This document shows positions 16,090 through 24,270 of a stretch of 35,062 bases of DNA, piece by piece. The translations under genes and the position numbers were made by a program. A model generated the notes under the pieces. It saw only the letters and a program-made list of their open reading frames with translations, had not been told where the DNA came from and ran no database searches. This DNA comes from Pandoraea captiosa (GTDB taxonomy: Bacteria; Pseudomonadota; Gammaproteobacteria; Burkholderiales; Burkholderiaceae). The DNA lies in contig NZ_CABPSQ010000023.1 of assembly GCF_902459775.1 (NCBI RefSeq), positions 1 through 35,062 on the forward strand, read 5' to 3'. How positions within the stretch are numbered: position 1 is the stretch's first letter; every line of letters starts with the position of its first letter.

Positions 16090-16617
16090 TTCTTAAATCC
16101 TTAAAGTTTTCAAATGAGCGAGCGAGATGCTCAGCGAGCGCATGACATTAAAGCTGATCAGGTACAACCGAGTTGACGCAGAGGGCGACATTAGATGACA
16201 CAAGACTCGCCATACAACGTTCATGCACCCGTTTTTTTACGGGAAAGGTGGGAAGGTGTCAAGCAGGGAAACTGTGGGATTGTTGATCCACGCCAGTTTC
16301 CAGCCATTTTTCGCTGCGATGCGACATGCATTCGGCATGACCGGACGGCCGGTCGAATCGATTTCGCAACGTCGCGTCGCGCGGTGCTCTGCGCGTTGCC
16401 GTCATAGCGCAGCACGCGCTGAGCACTGACGGACTTTCGCGTCCCTCGTTCCCGTTTGCCGGGAAGTCTTCCCGGTGAAGTGAGACGGTCATGGCGTTGG
16501 CCACACGCAAATCACGAGGCGAAAATATTTTGCGCGACAGCACGCCTGCTTTACGTCATGTGGCGCAGGCACAACGTGTGTGCCGTCACGCAACGGTTTC
16601 ACCGGGGTGTCACCGCA
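16090..16617. other. Intergenic stretch, cold-shock leader plus a 17-bp palindrome
   Basis: No gene is supported. The right flank of the cold-shock gene has AT-rich sequence out to about 16160 that could form its leader and promoter. Further on there is a perfect inverted repeat at 16459-16475. The open frames that overlap here lack ribosome-binding sites. Confidence 0.4.
16459..16475. promoter_or_regulatory. Perfect 17-bp palindrome
   Basis: CCGGGAAG-T-CTTCCCGG, eight paired bases each side of a single centre base. No T-run follows, so it is not an obvious terminator. It may be a protein-binding site or a chance hairpin. Confidence 0.35.
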
Positions 16618-17016
16618 CTATGCGCGTTTGGCAGACTTTCGATGCTTCATTGCGTAGGTGGTGCGCTTGCGATCGGCAACGCGATGCGTACCTGATGTTT
16701 TTGAGAGGTGCTTCTTTTTCAGCGAAGCAGACTTCGCGCTGTGACGATGCAGTGCTTTCGATGCCGCACTGCGTTTTGCTTTGGACGCATGCGGCGTCAT
16801 ATGCGCTTTCGGCTGTGACGTGTGGCGTACTTGTGGAGTGCGTGTCGCGTGACGCGCAGACTTCGTTCGTGCTGCATGTGTGGCATGCGACGCCTGTGAT
16901 GAATCCTTTGCCGTCGCGGCGTATGCCGACGGCGCCATCATTGCAGCGAGCGCCAGTGAAAATGTCGAAAGGACAACGTACGCATTGCGCAGGGTGCGCG
17001 AGTAGAACTTGGACAA
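16618..17016 (-). CDS. Secreted, very basic His/Lys/Ser/Ala-rich protein with a TTG start
   Basis: A 132-residue protein. Residues 1-35 form a clear Sec signal (SKFYSRTLRNAYVVLSTFSLALAAMMAPSAYAA), so the mature protein is about 97 residues, almost entirely Lys, Arg, His, Ser, Ala and Thr, with no hydrophobic core and no recognised domain. No ATG gives a full signal peptide. The TTG at 17016 is preceded by GGAG seven bases away (GGAGACACGG), so it is taken as the start. Composition recalls histone-H1-like tails, but the signal peptide puts it outside the cytoplasm. It could bind nucleic acid, polyanions such as LPS, or metal through its histidines. It stands alone and is read leftward. Confidence 0.5.
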   Translation of the reverse strand: MSKFYSRTLRNAYVVLSTFSLALAAMMAPSAYAATAKDSSQASHATHAARTKSARHATRTPQVRHTSQPKAHMTPHASKAKRSAASKALHRHSAKSASLKKKHLSKTSGTHRVADRKRTTYAMKHRKSAKRA

Positions 17017-17511
17017 CCGTGTCTCCGTGGAATTGAAAGCGCCCGGCAAGGGTGGGTTGAGCACAAAGGCGGATGCCGGACGGCACGCCCTGTCTGTCAC
17101 TGGCCGAGCGGAAATGGACGCACCCGACGGTCTCGTCATGCCTCTCATGCCCCTCATGCCGGTGATCGGGCGGGCGCGATTGTAGGGCCGCAAAAATGCT
17201 GTGTCGAGACGAACGACGGTCGGCCGCCCGCCCAACTGTCGTCATGCACCAAACTGGACGAATTTTGTGCGTTGCCGCATTGCAATCGTTGGGCCTAGGT
17301 ACTTTCCCTAGCATGCGCAAAGCGCGCGTCACCGCTCGGTTTCGCGGTAGCAAAAATGATTCTCATCACCCTTAAATTTGACGCACGCGTGCCGTTAACG
17401 GCCTCATGGTCGGCTCACGGCGGCATTGCAACAAGACCCGTCGTGACGTCATCATGGTGAGGCAAACACGCTAGGCGGCCGCGCAGTGCCGCGTGTCTTT
17501 CGAGACCTTAC
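17017..17511. other. Divergent intergenic region
   Basis: No gene is supported in these 495 bp. It holds a short CTCATGCC-type tandem repeat (about 17135-17160), an AT-rich zone at 17340-17400 with the possible Fur box, and the promoters of the two flanking divergent genes. Confidence 0.4.
17351..17365. promoter_or_regulatory. Possible Fur box
   Basis: CAAAAATGATTCTCA fits the 7-1-7 Fur pattern TGAxAATxATTxTCA at 10 of 12 defined bases, in an AT-rich patch of an otherwise GC-rich intergenic region. It is 147 bp before the diguanylate cyclase start and 335 bp before the basic secreted protein. Confidence 0.4.
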
Positions 17512-18594
17512 GTGGCATCCAATCAGGCACCGACGCTCGACACCCTGCAATCGCTGCTGGCGACCGTGCAGCGCAATGAGCGTTCGCTAAAACGTTTTCA
17601 GGACATCGAACTGGCCCTCATGGGCGCGCCGGATTTCGGGCAATTCCTGGAGGTGGTGCTCAATCGTCTTCGCCATGATTTCGATTTGTCGGGCGTGCGT
17701 TTGATGCTCGCCGAAGTCGACGACACGCTGCGTGACCTCATCGATACCGCCGAGGGCATTCGTGCGCTCGACGCTGGCCTGTGCATCGCGCAGGACGCCG
17801 GTACCTTCGCTGCGGTGTGCGGCAATGGCCAACTCTGGATCGGCGCGCCGCGCGAGCGTCACGCGCCGCTGTTCGGTGAGCGCGCACCGGCGAGTGCCGT
17901 GGTCATGCCGCTGGCTCGCAACGGGCGGTATATCGGCGCGATTGCATTGGGCAGTCGCGACGCCCGTCGCTTTGCGCCCGAGATGGCGACCGACTTCCTC
18001 GAGCGCTTCGGTGCGGTCGTCGCGGTGTGCCTCGAGAACATGTGGAATCGCGAACGTCTCAAGCGCATCGGCCTGACCGACCCGCTGACAGGGTTGTCCA
18101 ACCGCCGCTACTTCGATCAGCGTTTGCGCGAAGAAGTCGTTCGGGGGGCCCGTTACGGCGCGCCGCTCGCGTGCCTGCTCATCGACATCGATCATTTCAA
18201 GCGGGTCAACGACAGTCATGGTCACGCTACTGGCGACCGCGCGTTGCGCGCGGCCAGCGCGTGCATGCGCGCGCAGTTGCGCGTGACGGACACCCTCGCG
18301 CGTTACGGTGGGGAAGAGTTTGCCGCGTTGCTCGTGCAAACGGAGCAGAACTGGGCGGGGACGGTGGCGGAGCGCGTGCGTCGCGCGGTGTCGCGCCTGG
18401 AAGTTCCCGACGACGACGGCACGCTCGTGCCGCTCACCATCTCTATTGGTCTGGTCAGCGTCGATCCGCGCGATGTCGCCGATCCGGAAACGCTGCCCAT
18501 GCGCATGCTCGGCGCCGCCGACGCGGCGCTATATGCCGCGAAGCGCTCCGGCCGCGATCGCGTGGTCGTCGCCCCGGCGGTGAGCCTTCGCTAG
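17512..18594 (+). CDS. Diguanylate cyclase, DUF484/GAF-GGDEF
   Basis: A 360-residue protein. Residues 9-178 form a DUF484/GAF-like sensory region with an N-terminal helix; residues 185-355 form a GGDEF domain. The active-site loop is GGEEF (266-270), a functional variant, and the inhibitory I-site RVTD (257-260) lies exactly five residues before it. DIDHFKRVND (225-234) is also conserved. It should make cyclic di-GMP with product inhibition, in the cytoplasm, because no membrane helix is seen. The start is a GTG at 17512 with only a weak Shine-Dalgarno. Input signal unknown; the nearby possible Fur box suggests a link to iron. Confidence 0.85.
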   Translation: MASNQAPTLDTLQSLLATVQRNERSLKRFQDIELALMGAPDFGQFLEVVLNRLRHDFDLSGVRLMLAEVDDTLRDLIDTAEGIRALDAGLCIAQDAGTFAAVCGNGQLWIGAPRERHAPLFGERAPASAVVMPLARNGRYIGAIALGSRDARRFAPEMATDFLERFGAVVAVCLENMWNRERLKRIGLTDPLTGLSNRRYFDQRLREEVVRGARYGAPLACLLIDIDHFKRVNDSHGHATGDRALRAASACMRAQLRVTDTLARYGGEEFAALLVQTEQNWAGTVAERVRRAVSRLEVPDDDGTLVPLTISIGLVSVDPRDVADPETLPMRMLGAADAALYAAKRSGRDRVVVAPAVSLR

Positions 18595-18619
18595 TCGCGT
18601 CGCGTACGCGCACCAACCG

Positions 18620-19567
18620 TCATCGCACGCTGAACCAACCGATCAGCAGCGACACCGTCACCACCGAGAGCACCGTGGAAATCAAAATGGCGCGTGAGGC
18701 GACAGCGGCTTCACGCCCGTAGAGTTGCGCGAGCATGAACGGTCCCGTGCCGATGGGCAGTGCCGAGAGCAGCAATGCGCTATGCGCCCAAATAGCGGGG
18801 AGGTCGAACACGCGAAACGCGAGAAATGCGGTGATTGCCGGTTGGAAAACCAGCTTCAGGCCGACGAGACGTCCGACCGCACGCGCAATGCGTGGCTCCT
18901 TCGCGGCGCCGGCACTCTGTGCGAGGAACATGCCGATGGCCACCAGCGCGCAGGGGCTTGCGGCGCCGCCGAGCAGCGTCGTGAAATGGAGCACTGGCGC
19001 AGGCAGGGCGATACCCGCTGCCGCGAAGGCCATGCCGACGAACGGGGAGACGACCAGCGGATTCCGAATGAGGGCGCGGGTCACGAATCGGGCGGTGCGC
19101 CGCCAGTCGGGCATGGGTTGAAGATCCGTTTCGATGATCGCAATGGAGATCGCGAAGAGCACCGTCGCCGTGAGCAACATGGCGACGACCACCGCTGGAA
19201 CGCTCGCCGGGCCGAACGCCACGAGGCAAAGCGGCAAGCCCATGAAGCCCGCGTTCGGGTAGGCCGCGCCCATGCCTTCGATGCTCGCGTCGGTGAGCCG
19301 TCCGCGCACGGCTCGGTCGAGCGCAAACGACAGCGCGAACGTCGCCGCCATGCCCCCGCCGAATGCCCCCAGAAACCCGGGATTGACCAGTTCTGCCCAG
19401 GTGATTTGCGCCATCGACTGGAACAGTACGGCGGGCAGTGCGAGGTAGACGACAAATCGATTCAGGGCGTCGAGGGCGCTGTTGCCGAGCCACGACCGGC
19501 GTGCGCATAGATAGCCGAGGAAGATCAGCCCGAAGACGGGGAAGGCGGCGGAGATGACGGCTTGCAT
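18620..19567 (-). CDS. AEC-family (auxin efflux carrier) permease
   Basis: A 315-residue integral membrane protein with about ten transmembrane helices and the two-fold repeated layout of the AEC family, whose members move small organic acids such as malonate or malate, or other solutes. The N-terminal AVISAAFPVFGLIFLGYL and the PNAGFMGLPL segment (an Asn/Gly-rich helix break) are typical. It begins 11 bp after the GntR gene stop in the same direction, so the regulator probably controls it. The substrate cannot be read from sequence. It converges with the diguanylate cyclase gene, 25 bp away. Confidence 0.85.
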   Translation of the reverse strand: MQAVISAAFPVFGLIFLGYLCARRSWLGNSALDALNRFVVYLALPAVLFQSMAQITWAELVNPGFLGAFGGGMAATFALSFALDRAVRGRLTDASIEGMGAAYPNAGFMGLPLCLVAFGPASVPAVVVAMLLTATVLFAISIAIIETDLQPMPDWRRTARFVTRALIRNPLVVSPFVGMAFAAAGIALPAPVLHFTTLLGGAASPCALVAIGMFLAQSAGAAKEPRIARAVGRLVGLKLVFQPAITAFLAFRVFDLPAIWAHSALLLSALPIGTGPFMLAQLYGREAAVASRAILISTVLSVVTVSLLIGWFSVR

Positions 19568-19578
19568 GAGTCAGGAAT

Positions 19579-20316
19579 TCATTCCGGTTGCGTCAGACGA
19601 GCCAGCCACTCGCGGCGCGCATTGCCGCCGTCGGTCTCGGTATGTTCGCGGGCAGCGCGTTCCGCGCCATCGGCGTCGCCCGCGGCGATGCGCGCCACGA
19701 TTTCGCCATGCTCATGCCAGACGACCTCTTGCATCGGCAACGTCCCGAGCGTGGCGGCCATGGCGCGCATGATGTGGGGCCACTGCGGCGCGACCGTCTG
19801 CCCGATCAGCGGGTTGCCCGACGCATCGTGCAGCGCTGTGTGAAATGCGACTTCCACACGCACCTGTTTCGCCACCGGTGTGCCGCGCGTCATGGCCATG
19901 CCGGCAGCGACGGCATCTTGCAGACGTTTGAGTGTGTCCTGAGGAAGGGCGCCTTGCGCCCGGCGCATGGCCGCGAGTCGCGCGGCCAAACCGTCAAGCG
20001 CGGTGCGCACCTGATAAAGCTGGCGCAGATGGTCCGCATCGATGGGCGCCACCTCCAGTCCCTGACGTCCGCTCTCGCACACGAGTCCGTCTCGCTTGAG
20101 CAACTGCAACGCGTGGCTCACGGGCTGACGCGACACGCCCAGCGAATCGGCCAGCTCGGCCTGGCGAATGCGTTCGCCAGGCGGCAGCGTGAGATCGGCG
20201 ATCGCATCGCGCAAGCGCGCGTACACCTGCTCGATGAGCACCGGTGAACTTGTCAGCGGGGAGAGCGGCGCGATGGGGGTGTCGGATTCGATGGGTGACG
20301 ACATGGACGGCGACAT
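19579..20316 (-). CDS. GntR-family (FCD) transcriptional regulator
   Basis: A 245-residue regulator with an N-terminal winged helix (QVYARLRDAIADLTLPPGERIRQAELADSLGVSRQPVSHALQLLKRDGLV) and an FCD effector domain. The metal-ligand region shows FHTALHDASGNPLI and a late WHEHGEIVARIAAGD, the usual His pattern of FadR-like proteins. Two ATGs 12 bp apart (20316 and 20304) fit equally. It is the first gene of a two-gene operon with the AEC permease and probably represses it until a small organic acid binds. A palindrome 46-58 bp upstream is a plausible operator. Confidence 0.85.
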   Translation of the reverse strand: MSPSMSSPIESDTPIAPLSPLTSSPVLIEQVYARLRDAIADLTLPPGERIRQAELADSLGVSRQPVSHALQLLKRDGLVCESGRQGLEVAPIDADHLRQLYQVRTALDGLAARLAAMRRAQGALPQDTLKRLQDAVAAGMAMTRGTPVAKQVRVEVAFHTALHDASGNPLIGQTVAPQWPHIMRAMAATLGTLPMQEVVWHEHGEIVARIAAGDADGAERAAREHTETDGGNARREWLARLTQPE

Positions 20317-20361
20317 GGGCGGCGGGGGATCTCCCGGCGTTTGTCGGGATCGTGATATCTG

Positions 20362-20374
20362 GAATTCCGAATTC
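20362..20374. promoter_or_regulatory. GAATTC-C-GAATTC palindrome, candidate GntR operator
   Basis: A perfect 13-bp inverted repeat with one centre base, 46 bp upstream of the GntR start in an AT-rich patch. Its place fits autoregulation; half-sites are unlike the usual FadR-type TGGT-ACCA. Confidence 0.35.
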
Positions 20375-20484
20375 TACGCCTGAGAGCACCACCCGGCACA
20401 AGTTTTTCGAGCAGGCGAGCGCAAAGGGCAGGGGATGAAAAGCGGGAGGCAAAAACCGGACGACGGCGGACGATGGCGGAAGGC

Positions 20485-20530
20485 GGCGGAAGGTCGCGGG
20501 CGGGGGCGGGCGATGGCGGAAGGTCGCGGG
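20485..20530. repeat. 16-bp direct repeat, period 30
   Basis: GGCGGAAGGTCGCGGG occurs at 20485-20500 and 20515-20530, in a G-rich tract directly beyond the stop of the leftward gene at 20535. Confidence 0.65.
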
Positions 20531-20534
20531 ACGC

Positions 20535-20852
20535 TTACTCGCTGGCGTCCAGGGCCGGCGGCGAGATCGAGGGGGTGGTGAATGAGGTGGAGGCGGCGGC
20601 GCGCGCAGGCGTCTGAAGCAGGGCCTGCATCGTGGTGCGCGTGCGTTGAAGTCGCCGGGCGAGCGCCCAGGCCTCGGCTTCCGTTTCGAAAAGGCCCACG
20701 ATCAGGTGAGGCTCGGCGGCGAAACCGTCGGAGAACAGACCGATGTTCTTGGCGATCATCTCGCTGGCTCGCTCCACGGAAACCGTGTACTGACGCGGCG
20801 AACGGTACTGATTGACGACGACGGCGAAGGCGCGGGAGAACGCGTCGGACAT
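20535..20852 (-). CDS. Hypothetical protein, phasin-like size
   Basis: A 105-residue soluble protein. A strong Shine-Dalgarno (AGGAGG) lies before the ATG at 20852, so the start is firm although the frame extends further. The first 70 residues (MSDAFSRAFAVVVNQYRSPR onward) suggest helices with VERASEMIAKNIGLFSDGF; the last 25 are Pro/Ser/Thr/Ala-rich. I do not recognise a family and assign no function. No membrane segment is seen. Confidence 0.6.
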   Translation of the reverse strand: MSDAFSRAFAVVVNQYRSPRQYTVSVERASEMIAKNIGLFSDGFAAEPHLIVGLFETEAEAWALARRLQRTRTTMQALLQTPARAAASTSFTTPSISPPALDASE

Positions 20853-21303
20853 GCGCAGACCTCCTGTGTAGGCGTGGCGCGTGGCGCCAGCCAAGCGTAC
20901 TGTGCGCACACGCGTATGCGTTGCACTTCCGGTGATTGTAGGCGATGGGGCGGTGCCCGTCGCCACAAAACGGGAAAACGGGCAAGACATGCGAGAGGCG
21001 TCGCCCGTCGATGACGACCGGTGGCCGCAGGGGGCATCTCTGTCGCGGGGGCCGCCAGCCACATAAAAAAATGCCGCCGAGCGGGCCGGCGGCGCAACAG
21101 AGAGGGTGACAGCGCAACCGTAGTTGCCGTCAGTCAGCTTACGGTGCAGCCATGACAGCGCGATGACTGCCGGTCGCGGCGAGTCGGGACGACACGCCAG
21201 GATGTCTGCCGCGATGACCGAAGAATTCGCAGGAAAAGCCTCTCACCGCGCGCGGCGCGCGCCCAAGACCTTCCTCCGGTTCACGTTGCGTGGGGCGTGC
21301 CGA
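20853..21303. other. Intergenic stretch without a gene
   Basis: No gene is supported here. It contains the terminator at 21065-21096 of the leftward 62-residue gene. The small rightward frames have no start signals. Confidence 0.4.
21065..21096 (-). terminator. Leftward rho-independent terminator
   Basis: Read leftward, GCCGCCGG...CCGGCGGC (21074-21094) is followed by a run of seven T. It would end a transcript from the small genes at 21304-21492 and above. Confidence 0.6.
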
Positions 21304-21492
21304 CTACACGAGCACGGGCAATGCCTCCACCACAAGGAACGCGACAAGCGCACCGACCACCGCGCCAACGGCACGCAGGCTGTAGCGTGTGGTTCGCGTG
21401 GCGACGGGGATACCCCCAACGAGCAGCGCACCCGCCACCGCCATGGGCAGGAACAAGGTCAGGTCGTAGAGATTGAAGTGGAATGCGGGCAT
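21304..21492 (-). CDS. Small membrane protein, 62 residues
   Basis: Two hydrophobic segments (about residues 8-29 and 41-61) joined by a basic loop (ATRTTRYSLR) make a hairpin membrane protein. A very good Shine-Dalgarno (GGAGAGGAGAC) precedes the ATG at 21492. No family recognised. It lies 3' of the chitinase/holin region, so a link with that module is possible but unproven. Confidence 0.6.
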   Translation of the reverse strand: MPAFHFNLYDLTLFLPMAVAGALLVGGIPVATRTTRYSLRAVGAVVGALVAFLVVEALPVLV

Positions 21493-21661
21493 CGTTCTTG
21501 TCTCCTCTCCTAAGTGCCTTTCCACTATAGGACGGTGTCGGAGGATGCCCAAATTTGGTGCGTCGCAGCATGTTGCTGCTATGGGAAAGGGCGATGCGAC
21601 CGGCGCAAACGGGTACGTCGTGCCCCCCGCGGGCAGGCTCGCCAGTTCGTGAGATGGCGGC

Positions 21662-21868
21662 TCAGTCTTCCTGGCGCACGGCATGCATCTTGCGGCGCGC
21701 GTTCCACATCGCCATGTCCTTGCGGGTGCGCGCTCGCTCGCCCACGCTGATGCCGACAGGTTGTGCGGTGGACTTCGAGATGGCGACATCATTCGCTTCG
21801 CTGCGCGCCTGCACCATCATCACGAGCGTAAAAAGCGAGGCGGCAAGCGCCAGCAGGATCAGCTTCAT
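21662..21868 (-). CDS. Small membrane-anchored protein, 68 residues
   Basis: One N-terminal transmembrane or signal-anchor segment (residues 3-21) followed by a basic 45-residue soluble tail (RTRKDMAMWNARRKM). The layout is loosely like an inner-membrane spanin or a small accessory protein, but no family is recognised. The Shine-Dalgarno is weak (GGGGCC). Confidence rests on the hydrophobic start. Confidence 0.4.
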   Translation of the reverse strand: MKLILLALAASLFTLVMMVQARSEANDVAISKSTAQPVGISVGERARTRKDMAMWNARRKMHAVRQED

Positions 21869-22320
21869 AGGGCCCCGGTCAATCTCTGGTGAATCTGGTC
21901 TTTATGGTGCGTCATCGCATCGTGCATCTGCGCAGACTGACCCGAAGAGCGGGCAGTGCGAGCGATGCCGGCGCGACGCTTCTGTTTTGCATGCTGAGGG
22001 ACTTCGTTGCCGCAACTGCCTGACGGGCGGGGGCCTCGGGGTGTCTCGCAATGCCGTTTTTTACGTCGTCGGCATCTTAGCGTGTCAATGTGACAACTTT
22101 CCAGGGCTTCCCAAAACTTCACAGTGCGACGCAATGCAACACGCTGCGGCGTGTCCTCTAACGTATAGCGACGCGCGCAGCGAAAAGTTTAGAAATCGTG
22201 ACATTTTTAGTGACATGAGCCGGGAGCCAGTGGCGACGAGGCCCCGGGCCCATGTCGGACGCATCACGACAGCGACAAGCACACCGATGTCGACGACAGC
22301 CGCAACGTCGGCAGTCGACC
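21869..22320. other. Intergenic stretch with repeated TGACA motifs
   Basis: No gene is supported. An inverted repeat TGTCA-ATG-TGACA at 22083-22095 and a direct pair of TGACAT at 22199-22204 and 22211-22216 (period 12) lie in AT-richer sequence. They could be regulator-binding sites for the leftward small genes. Confidence 0.4.
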
Positions 22321-22521
22321 TTACGGCTGCCCGGAGACGCGGTCGTTCGGCGGGCGAGGCGTGGCGTGTTCGGGCAAGGCCATTGCCGCGAGCGAGGCCA
22401 GTGCCGCACCTGCCTGCGCAAGCTCATGCATGACGTCGGGAGACGTGCCGAGCGACACCGCCAGTCCCGTCAGACCGGCCCAGGTCGACGGTTCCAGCAG
22501 CCGGGACAGGAGGAAGTTCAT
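22321..22521 (-). CDS. Holin-like small membrane protein
   Basis: A 66-residue protein with two short hydrophobic stretches (about residues 13-26 and 35-50) and a polar, proline-rich end. The opening MNFLLSRLLEPSTWAGLTGL strongly recalls phage holin-like proteins, whose N-terminus before a STWAG-type helix is typical. It overlaps the chitinase stop by 4 bp (ATGA, 22518-22521), so its translation is coupled to the enzyme. No endolysin or spanin gene is present beside it. In Serratia and Yersinia, a holin with lytic partners exports chitinases that lack signal peptides; a similar job is inferred here. It could also be a remnant of a phage lysis cassette. Confidence 0.55.
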   Translation of the reverse strand: MNFLLSRLLEPSTWAGLTGLAVSLGTSPDVMHELAQAGAALASLAAMALPEHATPRPPNDRVSGQP

Positions 22522-24182
22522 GCGCGGTCCTCCTCGGGCGAATCGTCGAGCGATGTCTTCCCGCCGAAATAGAACGGCGACATGTCGATGTGGGCGACCG
22601 TGACGCGATGCCCCAAACCCTCATGCGCCGCGTTGGCGAGTACGCCGTTGTCCTGATCGATCGTCCAGGTGAATAGCCCCCCGAGCCCGTTGCGTTTGAC
22701 GTAGTCTCCCTTGGCGCGCACCGTGCGCGGGGTGTCGAGCGACATGAAGAGGCCGGTCGATGGATGGAAGAGGAAATCCGCGTCGGCCACCGGATCGGTG
22801 TAGAGCACGAAGCCGTTGCGTGTCGTCCCGTTTTCCAGATCGAGGTAATTGCGCAGCACGTCGTAGTACTCGGTCGTGCCCGACTCGAACGTGCCGACGG
22901 TCACGTCGGTGCCCGGCGAGTACGTGCCCGAGAGTCCGCTGACCTGGGTGATTTGTGCGTCGAGTGCGTTGCGCGAGTAAGCCGCATACCCGATATGTAC
23001 CTTGGCGAGCGGCACCCCCGCCTGACGCAGCCACGTCACGGCGCGGTCGATCGAAAAGCCGCCGGCGTCGGCCGGATTCGTGTCGTGCAGGTTGGTGTGA
23101 TGGGCGAGGGCAGGCGCCCACGGCGTGCCGAAGAAGTCGTACGTCATCAGGTTGATGCGTGAGACGCCCGCTGCGATCAGCCCGGGGAGATTGGCTTTGC
23201 GCATGTCGGCCACGCTGGCCGAGGCGGCAATCGAGATCTCGACGTCCTTGCGTCCGGCGGCGATCAACGCGGTCTTCAGATCGCTCACCAGCGCGGCGTA
23301 GTTCGGACCGTCGGTGTCGTCGTAAAGGTTGCCGTCGTTGCCGGGTGAGCCGGGGTATTCCCAGTCGAGATTGATCTCCGAGAACATCGGAAAGCGCTTG
23401 AGCAGATCGACAACGCTCGCACAGAACGTCTTGCGTCTCGCGCGACTCGCGGCCAGACCATGAAACGCCTGACTCATTGTCCAGCCGCCAATGGCGAGGG
23501 CCAGCTTCAGCGCGGGGTTCCTCGCGTGCAGCAAACGCAAGCCGCCCAACACCCCCTGCGCACGCGATTGCTGGAACATCGGGATCACGTCGTTGCTGAC
23601 CCAGCCGGAAAAGCCGCAGTTGCGATACGCGAGCACGTCGCCCCAACTGTCGACGAACGTCGCCTGATCCGCTTTGCGGGAGAAGTCCGTGGCCGCGCGC
23701 GCAATCGTCTGCGCCTTCTCGCCGTGATCCCCGACGATCCCTGCGAAGCCGACGACGAGCCGGTCGTAGGCGAACGGATCGAGCAACATCAGATCGACAC
23801 CGCGCCCGGCCGCCTCGTTGCTGAAGTCGCCGTCGAGTCGCCCGTCGTATTGCGACCAGTCGGTGTAGTAGCCGGAGAGCTCATACGCATTTCTGGCATA
23901 GCGGTTGTAGACGCGGCGGGCGACACGCGCCGATGTGTACGACAACTGCGTCGTGCTGACGGCAGGATCGAAGCCATTCTGCGCGTAGGTCGTTTCGGTC
24001 GCGCCCTCGTGCGGATCACTCGGGAACACCAGTTGGCTCGCAGAGGCATCCAAAGGAAGTGGCGTTGCATCGAGCGCACGCGACGCGTTGGCATTGGCGT
24101 TGGCGGACGGGTGGGAGGGTGTTGCGGGTTGGCCCTGTCGGCCCGGTTGGGACGGCTTGGATGATTCGAACGATTCAGACAT
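22518..24182 (-). CDS. GH18 chitinase without a signal peptide
   Basis: A 554-residue glycoside hydrolase family 18 protein, cleaving beta-1,4 GlcNAc polymers. Residues 1-95 are a polar, low-complexity leader without a Sec or Tat signal. The TIM barrel shows ELSGYYTDWSQYDG (101-114), LALAIGGWTMS (227-237), the catalytic strand FSEINLDWEYPGSPG (267-281), INLMTYDFFGTPW (343-355) and GLFTWTIDQDN near the end. The acid/base Glu (E275) and preceding Asp (D273) are kept, but the first two Asp of the DxxDxDxE motif are Ser and Asn. Sequence style recalls the chitinases associated with Yersinia and Photorhabdus Tc toxins. The ATG at 24182 has AGGAG upstream. It follows the double-winged-helix regulator by 88 bp and overlaps a holin-like gene. 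Confidence 0.85.
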   Translation of the reverse strand: MSESFESSKPSQPGRQGQPATPSHPSANANANASRALDATPLPLDASASQLVFPSDPHEGATETTYAQNGFDPAVSTTQLSYTSARVARRVYNRYARNAYELSGYYTDWSQYDGRLDGDFSNEAAGRGVDLMLLDPFAYDRLVVGFAGIVGDHGEKAQTIARAATDFSRKADQATFVDSWGDVLAYRNCGFSGWVSNDVIPMFQQSRAQGVLGGLRLLHARNPALKLALAIGGWTMSQAFHGLAASRARRKTFCASVVDLLKRFPMFSEINLDWEYPGSPGNDGNLYDDTDGPNYAALVSDLKTALIAAGRKDVEISIAASASVADMRKANLPGLIAAGVSRINLMTYDFFGTPWAPALAHHTNLHDTNPADAGGFSIDRAVTWLRQAGVPLAKVHIGYAAYSRNALDAQITQVSGLSGTYSPGTDVTVGTFESGTTEYYDVLRNYLDLENGTTRNGFVLYTDPVADADFLFHPSTGLFMSLDTPRTVRAKGDYVKRNGLGGLFTWTIDQDNGVLANAAHEGLGHRVTVAHIDMSPFYFGGKTSLDDSPEEDRA

Positions 24183-24270
24183 GCGACAAGCTCCTGAAAG
24201 TGAAGGGACGATTGCCGTCACCGGGCGGCGCTTGCCGCGTTGGCTTCGGCACGATCAGCGTCGCGCTCGC

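Noticed and set aside
16195-16543. Several short frames upstream of the cold-shock gene
   Set aside because: They overlap each other on both strands without start signals or recognisable composition.
20881-21303. Phage or insertion-sequence remnants near the chitinase region
   Set aside because: No transposase, integrase or terminal inverted repeats were found; only small hypothetical genes.
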